A DNA stretch of 64,000 bases from Blattamonas nauphoetae. Taxonomy: Eukaryota > Preaxostyla > Oxymonadida. The stretch spans positions 1-64,000 of the forward strand of contig JARBJD010000198.1 in the NCBI GenBank assembly GCA_033064195.1, given 5' to 3'. The translations under genes and the position numbers were made by a program. A model generated the notes under the pieces. The model saw nothing but the letters and a program-made list of their open reading frames with translations, did not search any database and had not been told where the DNA came from. Shown one piece after another: positions 1 through 8,766 of this stretch (position 1 is the stretch's first letter; every line of letters starts with the position of its first letter).

Positions 1-69
1 GTGCGATCTTCGATCTGAGAACTTTGTTCGTTTTCAATAATGTTTCAAATATTTTTTTATTTCACTTAA

Positions 70-391
70 ATGACATCACTGAAAATATTAGAACCGTTTG
101 AACCAGAACAAAAGGAGTTCACAAACATCCACGACTTTCAGAGATACTTGGAGAAGAATAGAAAGAACTGAATGAGTACACAACTCAGAAACTGAATAGG
201 ATGATTCAAATCGATGGATACAGAATAACAAAAATAAGAGGTGAGTTGAACTGAAACGATATGTCGATGCTTCCACTCCTCCTAATTCACTATCGATTGA
301 TCAAAGATTATCAGACATTGAAGAATCCATTCGAGCGCTGACTGACTCAATTGGAAACCTTATTCAAGAATTATCGGACAGTCCGGTTTAA
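70..391 (+). pseudogene. Small Polinton ORF, broken copy
   Basis: Copy A counterpart of the 119-residue ORF at 28409-28768. It begins just after a T-rich promoter-like motif and converges on the ATPase gene, overlapping its 3' end, as in copy B. The copy is broken, with about two breaks. No family is recognised; the intact version is hydrophilic with a predicted coiled-coil-like C-terminal half. Confidence 0.6.
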
Positions 392-1214
392 CCCTTCTTT
401 GTTGATCTCTGTCGAGCAACTCCATCTGTGTTGTATCGAAGAATGACTGCTTCACATTTTGTTTCCTTTGGTAGACATTCCAGAATTGTCGAATATCAAT
501 TGGTGAGTTCAACTGAGGATAGACTCGACTGATTCGTTCTTTGTTGAATCCTCCAAAAATCCACATCGAATCGATGTTTGACTTCATGTCAGCTGACAAA
601 CTGAAGAGCTCATGCATTGTCAGAAAGAATGTGAATTTCGGTTGTCGATTTTCCAATAATAAGTCCATCATTGTCATTCTATTTTTGGATGTTCTACGTT
701 CCCCAAGGATTCTACGACAGTCATCAAGAAGGATAATCGTTTGGAGATTCTTCACTGAGAAGTCATCAATGTAAAGTGAGTCAAAGAGATTCTCTCTGCA
801 TTCATCTGTGATTCTGTTCTGCCATTGATTGTCCATAATTTCTTCATACGCAGCTTTCGATTCAGAGTTTTCCAACAGAAATGGAAATGCATCATCGTAT
901 TTCACTTTCACATAAGGAACGTTCAGTATTGGTTTAAATTTATCGAAGGTTGGATCAATGTTCTTATCAGTCACGAAGACAAAGAGGTGAAACAGTTCAT
1001 TTCTGACCTGAACATTCTGGAGCTTGGCAACTTCCCGAAGAGCATTAAAGGTTTTTCCACTTCCTCTATTCCCAACGAGGACATTGACACTATTGCGATT
1101 GAAATTCAAGTCTGGATGAATCTGTGATTGCACTTCATGAGAAACATTCCTATTTGATGCTTCACTCAATTTTGCATTCACATAGGCTGTAAGCGAGAAT
1201 GGAGATTTCTTCAT
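360..1214 (-). CDS. Virion DNA-packaging ATPase (FtsK/HerA, A32-like)
   Basis: 284 residues. A Walker A loop GNRGSGKT lies near residues 48-55, and a Walker B strand with two acidic residues (IILLDD) near residue 160. A downstream segment, LLLENRQPKFTFFLTMHE, fits the sensor region of HerA/FtsK packaging ATPases. In Polintons and relatives this enzyme is expected to pump the genome into the capsid. It is the only minus-strand gene in the left half of the module and is divergent from the gene at 1276, sharing a 60-bp intergenic promoter region. Function is assigned from the motifs and the element context; the close copy at 28748-29593 supports the frame and start. Confidence 0.85.
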   Translation of the reverse strand: MKKSPFSLTAYVNAKLSEASNRNVSHEVQSQIHPDLNFNRNSVNVLVGNRGSGKTFNALREVAKLQNVQVRNELFHLFVFVTDKNIDPTFDKFKPILNVPYVKVKYDDAFPFLLENSESKAAYEEIMDNQWQNRITDECRENLFDSLYIDDFSVKNLQTIILLDDCRRILGERRTSKNRMTMMDLLLENRQPKFTFFLTMHELFSLSADMKSNIDSMWIFGGFNKERISRVYPQLNSPIDIRQFWNVYQRKQNVKQSFFDTTQMELLDRDQQRRVKPDCPIILE

Positions 1215-1275
1215 TTGTGATTTAACTCTAATTAAAATATACTTTTGGTTTTTTTATTTTGTATGAAAACACACA
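1215..1275. promoter_or_regulatory. Divergent promoter region, ATPase / 320-aa gene
   Basis: Intergenic stretch between divergent genes. It contains the T-rich motif TTTTTTTATTTTG at 1249-1261, about 14 bases before the plus-strand ATG. The same 61 bases recur almost unchanged in copy B at 29594-29654. Confidence 0.55.
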
Positions 1276-2238
1276 ATGTCACAAAAGATAGTGTACGTTC
1301 AACCACAAAGAAAAGCACAAGCGAAGAAACCAAGAATGAGATACGGACCAGAGACTCAAGCAGCATTGAAACGTATCTATGCCGACGATGATATTCAAAC
1401 CAGACGCAATGATGTTCTGTGTAGTCTTCCATCAGCACGTGAGTATATTCAGAGAACAGGACGAAATTGGACTGCGAAAATAGAACAATATGGACAAGTT
1501 CCTGATGTGATGGTGTACGATAATGATACTGGAGATTTGATTGCAGTCAATGGTGCCATGCTAACTCCATACAACAGTAGACCAGTCAAAGAGACTTACT
1601 ATGCAATGAATCCAACACCTGATAGGCGAAGACAGAAACCATACACATCGTTCAATCAAGAAAATGGAAGGAAAATAAAAGCGGTGCATAGGAATTTCCT
1701 CAAAAATGGAACATACGATTTGCCAACCAATTATCGAGACATCAGCTATGAAGAGATGAAGACCAAACGATCTCAACAACCATATGCAATAATGAAGAAA
1801 GCTGTTGGTGAACACATGACAGACACATTGGGAATAACTCGTGCAAATCGAAGCAATCCAGCTGATCCCAGCAAGAATGTGTTAGACAATATGGTGTTCA
1901 ATTCAATTCAATCACAGATTGCATCACTGATGTGGGATCAATGGCTTCATGATCATGTTCAGGACTACAATCCCAGTATGAAACAAAAGAAAGCCTTCAA
2001 AGATCAGATTTATCCAGTGTTTCTCCAAATGATCACTCAAGATACAACGTATTTATCGGAATACTGTACTCGCTATTCAACTCACATATCAACAGAAGTT
2101 AATAAACTGAAAGCCAAAGCATTCAAAACAGTCACAGATGATGATATCAGTGGATTCCAATCTGAAATGCCTGGATATTATCGATTCGCTCAGTTGGACA
2201 GTTCTGGAATGGGAGCTATAGATCGAGCAGAAATGTGA
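1276..2238 (+). CDS. Polinton structural-module protein, 320 aa, unknown
   Basis: Hydrophilic 320-residue protein with a basic N-terminus rich in Q, K and R (residues 1-25). No catalytic motif or membrane segment was recognised. It lies between the packaging ATPase and the small structural genes and is preceded by the T-rich promoter motif, so a virion or DNA-binding role is a reasonable inference only. The copy B version, starting at 29655, is interrupted by a pogo-like transposon. It could be a core or scaffold protein; a protease function was considered because Polintons usually carry one, but no His-Cys protease pattern was seen. Confidence 0.7.
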   Translation: MSQKIVYVQPQRKAQAKKPRMRYGPETQAALKRIYADDDIQTRRNDVLCSLPSAREYIQRTGRNWTAKIEQYGQVPDVMVYDNDTGDLIAVNGAMLTPYNSRPVKETYYAMNPTPDRRRQKPYTSFNQENGRKIKAVHRNFLKNGTYDLPTNYRDISYEEMKTKRSQQPYAIMKKAVGEHMTDTLGITRANRSNPADPSKNVLDNMVFNSIQSQIASLMWDQWLHDHVQDYNPSMKQKKAFKDQIYPVFLQMITQDTTYLSEYCTRYSTHISTEVNKLKAKAFKTVTDDDISGFQSEMPGYYRFAQLDSSGMGAIDRAEM

Positions 2239-2257
2239 ATTTAAAAACATTAATATA

Positions 2258-2272
2258 TATTTTTTATTTTTA
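2258..2272 (+). promoter_or_regulatory. T-rich Polinton promoter motif
   Basis: TATTTTTTATTTTTA ending 9 bases before the ATG at 2282. It decides the start: the in-frame GTG at 2279 is ignored because copy B has the same motif-to-ATG spacing. Confidence 0.6.
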
Positions 2273-2281
2273 TAGAAAGTG

Positions 2282-2866
2282 ATGCAACCAATTCTAAGTT
2301 GTCAATTTACAAAACACACAAGTTCTTCTTCAGTACCAACATCAATCACCAACAATGTCATCATCGACAATAAAGGATCCAATTCTGGAAGATCGAGACT
2401 CGAAGATCGTAATGACCAGAGCGCAAATGTGGAGCTTGAAAATGAACGAGGTGCTTATGATCCACCACTCGAGACAAATCCATCAGCCCCCATTCAAAGC
2501 CGTTCTATACCACTGAGGGAGTACACTTCCAACATTTCAGCATTCAAAGATCAGTTATTTCTCGTCTACAAGAATGCCTTCGCTTGTGAAAAGAAATTGT
2601 TGAATAACCTCATTGAACCTTCGAAGAAACTGATCACAAACCAAAGTGATTTATGTGCACTGATTGCGACTCTCACTGGAATCAATGATGTGGTGATTGA
2701 ATTGGACGATTTGTCTGATAAGTGCTTATGCCTGAATAAACTCCCAGTGTTTAGAACCATTTTCAAGATCCTTGTTGGAGGAAAAGACATGAGCATCGCC
2801 TACAATGAAGCATACAACACCATCCTCAATTATGGCATTTCTCTGACGAAAGCAATACCCCGTTAG
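2282..2866 (+). CDS. Polinton structural-module protein, about 195 aa
   Basis: A low-complexity, charged N-terminal part (about residues 1-75, many S, N and R) is followed by a conserved C-terminal part with amphipathic segments. The C-terminal 110 residues are nearly identical in copy B (34918-35538), while the N-terminal part carries substitutions and an 11-residue length difference. No family is recognised. Its position before the small MAPG proteins and capsid genes suggests a minor virion component. It ends in TAG where copy B ends in TAA. Confidence 0.7.
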   Translation: MQPILSCQFTKHTSSSSVPTSITNNVIIDNKGSNSGRSRLEDRNDQSANVELENERGAYDPPLETNPSAPIQSRSIPLREYTSNISAFKDQLFLVYKNAFACEKKLLNNLIEPSKKLITNQSDLCALIATLTGINDVVIELDDLSDKCLCLNKLPVFRTIFKILVGGKDMSIAYNEAYNTILNYGISLTKAIPR

Positions 2867-2917
2867 GGCAGAAATCTCTTCTGAGATTATTTCCTCGTTA
2901 AAATTATAAATGAATTG

Positions 2918-2932
2918 TATTTTTTATTTTTA
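2918..2932 (+). promoter_or_regulatory. T-rich Polinton promoter motif
   Basis: TATTTTTTATTTTTA ending 5 bases before the ATG at 2938; the same motif is at 35554-35568 in copy B. Confidence 0.6.
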
Positions 2933-2937
2933 CATGA

Positions 2938-3246
2938 ATGGCACCAGGAAGTTTCAACAAACTCAAAAATATAGGCAAGCAATTCTTTCAATTCATCAAA
3001 CCTCTAGCTCCAACATTGCTTCAAGTTGGTGGTGGATTGCTCTCACAAACGAACAGTAAATTCGGACAAACAGCAGGAGGAATACTCAATGGATTAGGTG
3101 GAATGATGGACGTTTATCAACAAAATAAGGCAATCAATCGTCAACAAAAACCGCAGATGATCGAGTACGAACCACCTCGAAATGGACGATTCTCAAATGA
3201 TGATATGCCACTCTCGTCAAATTCCAAAATTCAATTCAAAGGATAA
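2938..3246 (+). CDS. Small MAPG protein 1 (minor virion protein?)
   Basis: 102 residues. It starts MAPGSFNKLKNIGKQFF, an amphipathic helix-like N-terminus, followed by a glycine-rich hydrophobic stretch (residues 20-60) and a polar tail. The product at 35575-35883 in copy B is identical by eye. The next gene starts with a similar MAPG-x-x-x-KL sequence, so the two look like a related pair. Small amphipathic proteins of this size and position are typical of minor capsid or membrane-active virion proteins in adenovirus-like and Polinton-like systems; that role is inferred. Confidence 0.7.
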   Translation: MAPGSFNKLKNIGKQFFQFIKPLAPTLLQVGGGLLSQTNSKFGQTAGGILNGLGGMMDVYQQNKAINRQQKPQMIEYEPPRNGRFSNDDMPLSSNSKIQFKG

Positions 3247-3265
3247 AAATTCACTAGTATTCAAA

Positions 3266-3279
3266 TATTTTTATTTTTA
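3266..3279 (+). promoter_or_regulatory. T-rich Polinton promoter motif
   Basis: TATTTTTATTTTTA, 5 bases before the ATG at 3285. Confidence 0.55.
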
Positions 3280-3284
3280 TTAAA

Positions 3285-3584
3285 ATGGCACCAGGTTGGT
3301 TATCAAAATTAGCAGCAGTTGGCAAAAACATACTCAGAGTTGGAGCTCCATTTCTGAATCTAATACCCTTTGTTGGACCATTGATATCTAAGGTCGCACA
3401 GACAGGTGTTGAGATGATTCCTGATGTGAAATCGGATCAGCAAATCCATGCAGAAAAGATGGCACAATATGAGCAAGCAATCAATGAAGGAAACATAGCA
3501 GTAGCGAACAAGCTCAGAGGAGAAATACTGAAACTGGAAGAAAAGCTGAAACCTAAAGTGAGGAAACAAAAAAAGAAAAAGTAA
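3285..3584 (+). CDS. Small MAPG protein 2 (minor virion protein?)
   Basis: 99 residues. The N-terminus MAPGWLSKLAAVGK is similar to the preceding gene product, then comes a hydrophobic segment (about residues 20-45), a charged helix rich in E, A and K, and a strongly basic C-terminus ending in a lysine run. This layout (amphipathic helix, hydrophobic patch, basic tail) resembles capsid-associated membrane-lytic or DNA-condensing proteins, but no homologue is identified. The copy B version is at 35923-36222 and differs at only a few positions. Confidence 0.7.
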   Translation: MAPGWLSKLAAVGKNILRVGAPFLNLIPFVGPLISKVAQTGVEMIPDVKSDQQIHAEKMAQYEQAINEGNIAVANKLRGEILKLEEKLKPKVRKQKKKK

Positions 3585-3607
3585 CTAGAGTTAAAGCATA
3601 AATGAAA

Positions 3608-3619
3608 TTTTTTATTTTT
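3608..3619 (+). promoter_or_regulatory. T-rich Polinton promoter motif
   Basis: TTTTTATTTTTG ending 6 bases before the ATG at 3626. The upstream in-frame ATG at 3602 precedes this motif and is not used in copy B, which supports 3626 as the start. Confidence 0.6.
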
Positions 3620-3625
3620 GTTAAA

Positions 3626-5509
3626 ATGAACTCACATTTAACACATCTGACAAACAAAAGAACTGGAGCTACATCATTGACTGGAAATACAACTGGATCA
3701 ATCAAGTATACCAGAGATGACATTGGACAAATACAACAACAACTCATGTCTGAGCATCACATAAATTACCTTCTGAATGATGGGGCACACAGTACTTCGA
3801 TTCAGGAATTGAAACCATCAGAGAACTCACGCTTCTATAAAGGACAGGAAATAATCATTCCATTGACTGGTAATCAAGACATCTGTCAAATCGATGATTC
3901 CTTCATTACGTTCACAATGACAGCAACTCTGAAAGTCAACAACTGGAAACAAACTGCAGGTAAAATTGGCTCGTACATGAATGAGAGGATATTCATATTC
4001 GTTGGACTCAAACATTCGGCATCAATCTTTCGTGACCTTACTGTACTTCACAACAATCAGAGAATCATCAGCACAACAAACAATGATGTCTCAATGGAGT
4101 CTCACATATACAACATGATAAAACCAAAGAGTCAATTAGAGAATCGAAAACATTGTCACACACCTTGGCAAAATGCCTGGAATCATGACGAATCAGTCGC
4201 TGGTGTTTATATTCCATTATCAGACTTCACAACAACATCTGGAACAGGAGTGTTTCAAGACACTATCGATGTGCCAATTCGTGTGTCTATTAATCTTGAA
4301 GATCTTCTCATATTCTCAGGAATGACTGACTATCCAAGATGTCTCTTTGGAGATCTGAAATTGAGTGTGCACATCAATGAAGATGCATACGTTTGTTGTC
4401 CTGTAAATCCTGAACTGACTTTGAAAAATACACTCTCGAAATTGATCAGTGACCACACAACACAGTTGCCACCCATCCGAAGTTCAATTGTCTATTGTAA
4501 TCGTGATCGTCCAACCTTCCTTCCATATCTCGTCCCCCCATGTACAAAGAACTTCGTTCAAATCGGTCAATCATTTAAGATCATGGCAGTAAAACAAGAT
4601 TGTGTATATACACTTCCGACTGGTATTACCTCGGAACCTTCCCCTGATGAACAATACATTTCTCTCAACATTATGGATTATCGCATTGATGACGTGTATT
4701 GCATGAGTTCTGGATACAAAATGAAGGAAATTGCGAAAGAGAATCTGAAGAAGATGTATCAGAATCGTCCCGGAACAATACCAGCTGAAAAGATCTCATT
4801 CTATCCATTTCAGAAAACACCGACTCCATCAGGAATTGATTGTACTCAGCAAATGGTTCTCGTTCATGCCAAGGATATCATGCTTCTATTCCGTCACTAC
4901 GAGAATGAAGTCACATGTTTCCACAATCCAATGCAGAAGAATATCCAAGTGAATCTACTCAACAAATACTATCCAGAACAACCGACAACAACTATTGGAG
5001 CTCGTTTCTATCAGTTCGCATTGTCGACTCTCAATCTTGATTCATACCTTACTGTTCCAGATGATTTGGAGCGATCACTTACAGATTCTCTCGTTGAAGA
5101 GAAACTCACTGGTGATCAGAATTATCCCAATGAGACAATGACAAGAGTACGACCAATTCATGACAATTCTGATTTTCTTTTATGCTTCTCAACCCAGAGA
5201 AGTGGTTGCCCAACAAACTGTAATGATTCCATCAGTTCCAGAGGTCAGAATGTTCCAGTCACTTTGAGATCTCAGCCAATTTATCAAGGAGTGATTGACA
5301 CGTACTATAATGTTCTTGATCCAAGTCAAAAAATTCCTGAAAGAGATGGTATGATGACAACATTTACACATCCTCCAGCGCCTATTTTCGCAACAACTGC
5401 AACAACGTGGTGGGTATTACGATACAGCAATGGTGAACCAAAAGTTGAGTACTATCCTAATCACACATTGAAAGCATTACATAAAGATTTAGGAATTATT
5501 CCAAATTGA
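3626..5509 (+). CDS. Capsid-type protein 1 (probable major capsid protein)
   Basis: 627 residues, the largest structural product. It is rich in beta-strand-like alternation and in N, T and P-containing loops, as expected for a double jelly-roll capsid protein, and has the size usual for Polinton major capsid proteins. It shares several blocks with the next gene: an IQE-x-x-P start, an R-D-[LM] strand, an H-C-x-x-x-W block and an FGxLxLxxH strand. The two are therefore paralogues. The capsid call rests on size, place in the element and paralogy, since no structure search could be run. The copy at 36260-38143 is very similar throughout. Confidence 0.7.
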   Translation: MNSHLTHLTNKRTGATSLTGNTTGSIKYTRDDIGQIQQQLMSEHHINYLLNDGAHSTSIQELKPSENSRFYKGQEIIIPLTGNQDICQIDDSFITFTMTATLKVNNWKQTAGKIGSYMNERIFIFVGLKHSASIFRDLTVLHNNQRIISTTNNDVSMESHIYNMIKPKSQLENRKHCHTPWQNAWNHDESVAGVYIPLSDFTTTSGTGVFQDTIDVPIRVSINLEDLLIFSGMTDYPRCLFGDLKLSVHINEDAYVCCPVNPELTLKNTLSKLISDHTTQLPPIRSSIVYCNRDRPTFLPYLVPPCTKNFVQIGQSFKIMAVKQDCVYTLPTGITSEPSPDEQYISLNIMDYRIDDVYCMSSGYKMKEIAKENLKKMYQNRPGTIPAEKISFYPFQKTPTPSGIDCTQQMVLVHAKDIMLLFRHYENEVTCFHNPMQKNIQVNLLNKYYPEQPTTTIGARFYQFALSTLNLDSYLTVPDDLERSLTDSLVEEKLTGDQNYPNETMTRVRPIHDNSDFLLCFSTQRSGCPTNCNDSISSRGQNVPVTLRSQPIYQGVIDTYYNVLDPSQKIPERDGMMTTFTHPPAPIFATTATTWWVLRYSNGEPKVEYYPNHTLKALHKDLGIIPN

Positions 5510-5536
5510 AAACATTAAAAGAAAATAATGATATTG

Positions 5537-5550
5537 TATTTTTTATTTTT
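5537..5550 (+). promoter_or_regulatory. T-rich Polinton promoter motif
   Basis: TATTTTTTATTTTT, 6 bases before the ATG at 5557; repeated at 38172-38185 in copy B. Confidence 0.6.
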
Positions 5551-5556
5551 CTATAA

Positions 5557-7245
5557 ATGAGAAGTTTCAGATCTAATCAATCAAAACCAACATCGACATT
5601 AATTGAGCAAATCGAAGTGCAATCATACTTGCCAAAACAATGGGATTCAGAACCTCACATCTACTCCATCCAAGAAGTGCATCCAACAAATCCTCCCATG
5701 CCATGCAGAATTGGAGACGAGATTGAAGTTCCATTGTGCTATGATGGTCATGATGTGACTGAGTTTGCGAAGAGTCATTTGCGTATCGATCTCACGATGA
5801 CCTTTCCGTATTCATTTCAGATTGGTGAAACGGGAGATTACGTCGGACTATCCGGATTATTCGTCGGATACAAATCATCCTCAGATGCAATTCGAGATAT
5901 GAGACTCGTTGACAGTCATGGAAACATTATTGACAATTCACTTCAGAACAATCATGTTCACGAATCATTTCTGTATCACACATTCAAGTCGTACGAAGAG
6001 AAAAACAATATGAAGCATTGTTACAGTCTGTGGGAAAATGTTCAGAGAATGGATCAGAGTGTGTGTGGATTCTATTATGTCCCAGTCAACAGAAGTAAAA
6101 AAGAATTCACTGCGACAATTCCTTTAGTGATTCCATTTGTGAATCTACTTCCATTGAGTACATTTGATCAGTATCCGAATTCAATCTTTGGTAGTTTACG
6201 TTTGAGATTTCACTTGACAACTGATTCACTTGTGTATTGTCCCATTCGAACTTCAACTGTCATTCGAAAATCTTCCGAAGGTGGTCGTGAATTGTATCCA
6301 GATAAAGACTTAACTACTCTTTCGGATCAATCCAACATGTTCTTGATGTCTGAGGGTGACTTTTCTCCCGTAACACAAGAATTTACACAGATAGGAAATC
6401 CTGTACTGAAAGCTACCAAGAAATGGAGTTATACTCCAAATGCCAGTAGAGTCGCAGAGGTTGTCGCCGTTGAATACACTTGCACTGTTCTTTCTTCATC
6501 AGTTGATAAAGTCTCAACAATTTGTTACGGATATCAAATCACTGATGCAACAAAACAATCACTCTTCAACACAAATTCGAAGACTCTTTATGTTCTGAAA
6601 GCAGAAAGAATTGACACACAATCATTTCAATCAAAAGCAACAGCGATGGGAGTGAGATCAAACATCAGTATCAAACTCAACAATCTCATGAATCTGATGT
6701 GCTTATTCCCTGAAAGACCTAATGAGTGTACAGTCTTCAGAAATCCTCACTACGTTGGTCTGTTCGAAATGTTAGGAAGCAACTTTCCCAATTTTCCGAT
6801 GTCAACCATCTCACCAGAGTTCTATCAAATGATGATGGTGAATGGTGATTTCATTGGTTGTTCTGCAACAGAAGAGTTTGAGAATTCAATTTGTTCAACT
6901 CGAGTGTTTGACTATAGAGGAAAGGATATCAAGAGAACAAAACCAGTTACTGATGCAACTTCATTCACATTCATGGTTCCAACAGATCGAAGTGAAATCG
7001 CTGGTGGTGAAGAAGGTATCTCAACAGCAGAATCAGTGAATATCGTCTACAGAGGATCACCAATCAATCAGGGAGAACTCGATCCATATTTCACCTCAAC
7101 TCCAGAAGGTCCTCCTCCACCCATTTTGGCATTGCATCAGGCTACATACTGGTTGTTTTGGATTGAGAATGGACAACCACGAGTGCGATATGTCATTGAT
7201 CGTCGACTCCAGGAAGCATATGAAGAAGTGAAGAGAGGTTATTAA
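5557..7245 (+). CDS. Capsid-type protein 2 (paralogue of protein 1)
   Basis: 562 residues. It aligns by eye with capsid-type protein 1 through much of its N-terminal two thirds, including the RDMRLVD, MKHCYSLW and SIFGSLRLRFH blocks. It may be a second major capsid protein or an enlarged penton-like protein. Between copies A and B most of the protein is conserved, but two segments (about residues 84-105 and 230-310) are strongly different and of different length. That pattern suggests exposed loops under diversification or exchange. It is followed by another T-rich motif and the 136-residue gene. Confidence 0.7.
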   Translation: MRSFRSNQSKPTSTLIEQIEVQSYLPKQWDSEPHIYSIQEVHPTNPPMPCRIGDEIEVPLCYDGHDVTEFAKSHLRIDLTMTFPYSFQIGETGDYVGLSGLFVGYKSSSDAIRDMRLVDSHGNIIDNSLQNNHVHESFLYHTFKSYEEKNNMKHCYSLWENVQRMDQSVCGFYYVPVNRSKKEFTATIPLVIPFVNLLPLSTFDQYPNSIFGSLRLRFHLTTDSLVYCPIRTSTVIRKSSEGGRELYPDKDLTTLSDQSNMFLMSEGDFSPVTQEFTQIGNPVLKATKKWSYTPNASRVAEVVAVEYTCTVLSSSVDKVSTICYGYQITDATKQSLFNTNSKTLYVLKAERIDTQSFQSKATAMGVRSNISIKLNNLMNLMCLFPERPNECTVFRNPHYVGLFEMLGSNFPNFPMSTISPEFYQMMMVNGDFIGCSATEEFENSICSTRVFDYRGKDIKRTKPVTDATSFTFMVPTDRSEIAGGEEGISTAESVNIVYRGSPINQGELDPYFTSTPEGPPPPILALHQATYWLFWIENGQPRVRYVIDRRLQEAYEEVKRGY

Positions 7246-7257
7246 GAATCAAAAATG

Positions 7258-7270
7258 ATATTTTATTTTT
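7258..7270 (+). promoter_or_regulatory. T-rich Polinton promoter motif
   Basis: TATTTTATTTTTG, 13 bases before the ATG at 7284. The copy B equivalent precedes the ATG at 39915. Confidence 0.5.
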
Positions 7271-7283
7271 GTAGAAAACAAGA

Positions 7284-7694
7284 ATGGTCAAACGCTATTT
7301 CTCAATTCAGAATTCTCACACTGCTCAACTCCCTCCTGATTTTACCAATTCTAGAAAACAAAAATATGTTCACTTCCTTGACTGCAAACTTATCCATGTG
7401 AGAGAAGAAATAAATGGTAACTCAACTGTCATTTCAAAAGATATTCCTCAACACATCACAATCCATGGTGATTGGATTCAGACTGATGCATTCAATGACT
7501 CATTTGTTGCTTTCTGCAATGAACAGATTGCGAAGCGAAAGAAGTGGGAATTAAGCACTCGACAATCAATTGTGAAGATCTGGTTCAAAGACAGTTCTGG
7601 TGAGTCAATCGAGATGGAAACATCGGAAACAATCAATGGAAAAATAATCAGAGAGTATTATGAATTTCTGGTTGATCTCATGTTGGAGTATTAA
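7284..7694 (+). CDS. Small Polinton protein, 136 aa, unknown
   Basis: 136 residues with alternating hydrophobic and charged positions, ending VDLMLEY. No signal peptide, membrane segment or known motif is seen. It is highly conserved with 39915-40325. It converges on the fibre-like gene: 12 bases separate the two stops here, while in copy B the two coding ends overlap. Its position next to the capsid genes suggests a virion or assembly role; this is an inference. Confidence 0.7.
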   Translation: MVKRYFSIQNSHTAQLPPDFTNSRKQKYVHFLDCKLIHVREEINGNSTVISKDIPQHITIHGDWIQTDAFNDSFVAFCNEQIAKRKKWELSTRQSIVKIWFKDSSGESIEMETSETINGKIIREYYEFLVDLMLEY

Positions 7695-7706
7695 TGCTTC
7701 GCATTT

Positions 7707-8588
7707 CTATGATGACGTAGTCATGGTACTAGTCATTGTGTCGATCAGGGAATTATATTTTTGTACAAGTTCATTGATGAGTGTCTGTTGTTGCTCGACA
7801 ATGCTACTCAGTTCCTGAATGGCTTTGAGACAGAAGCAAGAGAGTTCTGCAAAATCAACTTGAAGACAATCTGGATTGAAATCATTCACGACTTCAGGGA
7901 AAATTTCTTGGATCTGTTGAGCAATCACTCCAATGTGTTTCTTCTCTTGTTCCTTCTTCAAGCATTCACATTTCTCTTTACAGTTCTTCAAGTGTTCTTC
8001 ATCTGTCTCATTTTCAATTTGCTTTGTCACTTTGTTGATCTTCGAGTCGAATGTGTTGAATTGGTACTGCACGATTTCCACTTTATTCAGTTGTTCAAGA
8101 ACATCGGGATATGGTTCAATATTTCTTTTGACTCTTCTGTCTGATAGCTGAGAAAAACTTCCTGTTGTGGATATTGAAAACACTCCTGAACCAGTGTCCT
8201 CATCGTAGTAATACAATGCTGGTGAGTCACACGGTGACCACAGAATGATACCATCACCATTGAACTGAATTCCTGAAGTTTCTGAAAGCGATTGTGAAAT
8301 TGATATACCAGACTTAAATGTTGAAGCTGGATATGTTCCAGGATACTTTGGAATAGTTCCCTCTGATATGTTCCACTTCGCTCCATTCACATTGATCAAT
8401 CCTCCAATTTCTGGTGTCGTGATCGATCCATTTGTGCTGACTACTTTTTGGATTGAAGAGATCGCTGTCTTGTGTGCTTCTGTTGTCTTCTGCAGTGAGT
8501 CAATCACTGCCGAATTCTCGTTGGTTGTTGAGAGATTATGATCAATCATTTTCTCAATCATTTGTGAATTGTATTTTTGTCGATTCAT
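7707..8588 (-). CDS. Fibre-like protein with peptidase S74 chaperone domain
   Basis: About 293 residues. The N-terminal third is polar and heptad-like, as in trimeric stalks. The C-terminal half starts at SDRRVKRNI and contains IGVIAQQIQEIFPEVV and a final helix with KAIQELSSIV, the hallmark sequence of intramolecular chaperone (peptidase S74) domains. These trimerise and self-cleave at the end of phage tail spikes and some viral fibres. A receptor-binding or fibre role is therefore likely. The start at 8588 (MNRQK) is chosen because the T-rich motif lies upstream and copy B lacks the earlier ATG. Heptad and stalk content are judged by eye. Confidence 0.75.
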   Translation of the reverse strand: MNRQKYNSQMIEKMIDHNLSTTNENSAVIDSLQKTTEAHKTAISSIQKVVSTNGSITTPEIGGLINVNGAKWNISEGTIPKYPGTYPASTFKSGISISQSLSETSGIQFNGDGIILWSPCDSPALYYYDEDTGSGVFSISTTGSFSQLSDRRVKRNIEPYPDVLEQLNKVEIVQYQFNTFDSKINKVTKQIENETDEEHLKNCKEKCECLKKEQEKKHIGVIAQQIQEIFPEVVNDFNPDCLQVDFAELSCFCLKAIQELSSIVEQQQTLINELVQKYNSLIDTMTSTMTTSS

Positions 8589-8639
8589 TTCTGTTTGCTC
8601 TTTCATAGAAAATAAAATTCTTGATTCCCTCATGAACAT

Positions 8640-8766
8640 ACGTCACCGGCACAATATTTCTGACATACTCAGAGACCAGCGTACAGTTCTCTTCTCTCAT
8701 TGATTCAATTAATGCTTGTTCTGAACATACTCGACGTCTTTCGTTGTACATCTCAGTTGGATTCAT
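8640..8766 (-). other. Truncated copy of two-repeat protein gene
   Basis: The first 42 codons match the N-terminus of the 129-residue gene at 20950 (MNPT-x-MY, then RRRVCSEQALIES). They are followed directly by the fibre gene's upstream region. This is the inner boundary of the terminal inverted repeat running through that gene, as in copy B at 41270-41407. The T-rich promoter motif is retained upstream (8780-8800). Confidence 0.65.
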
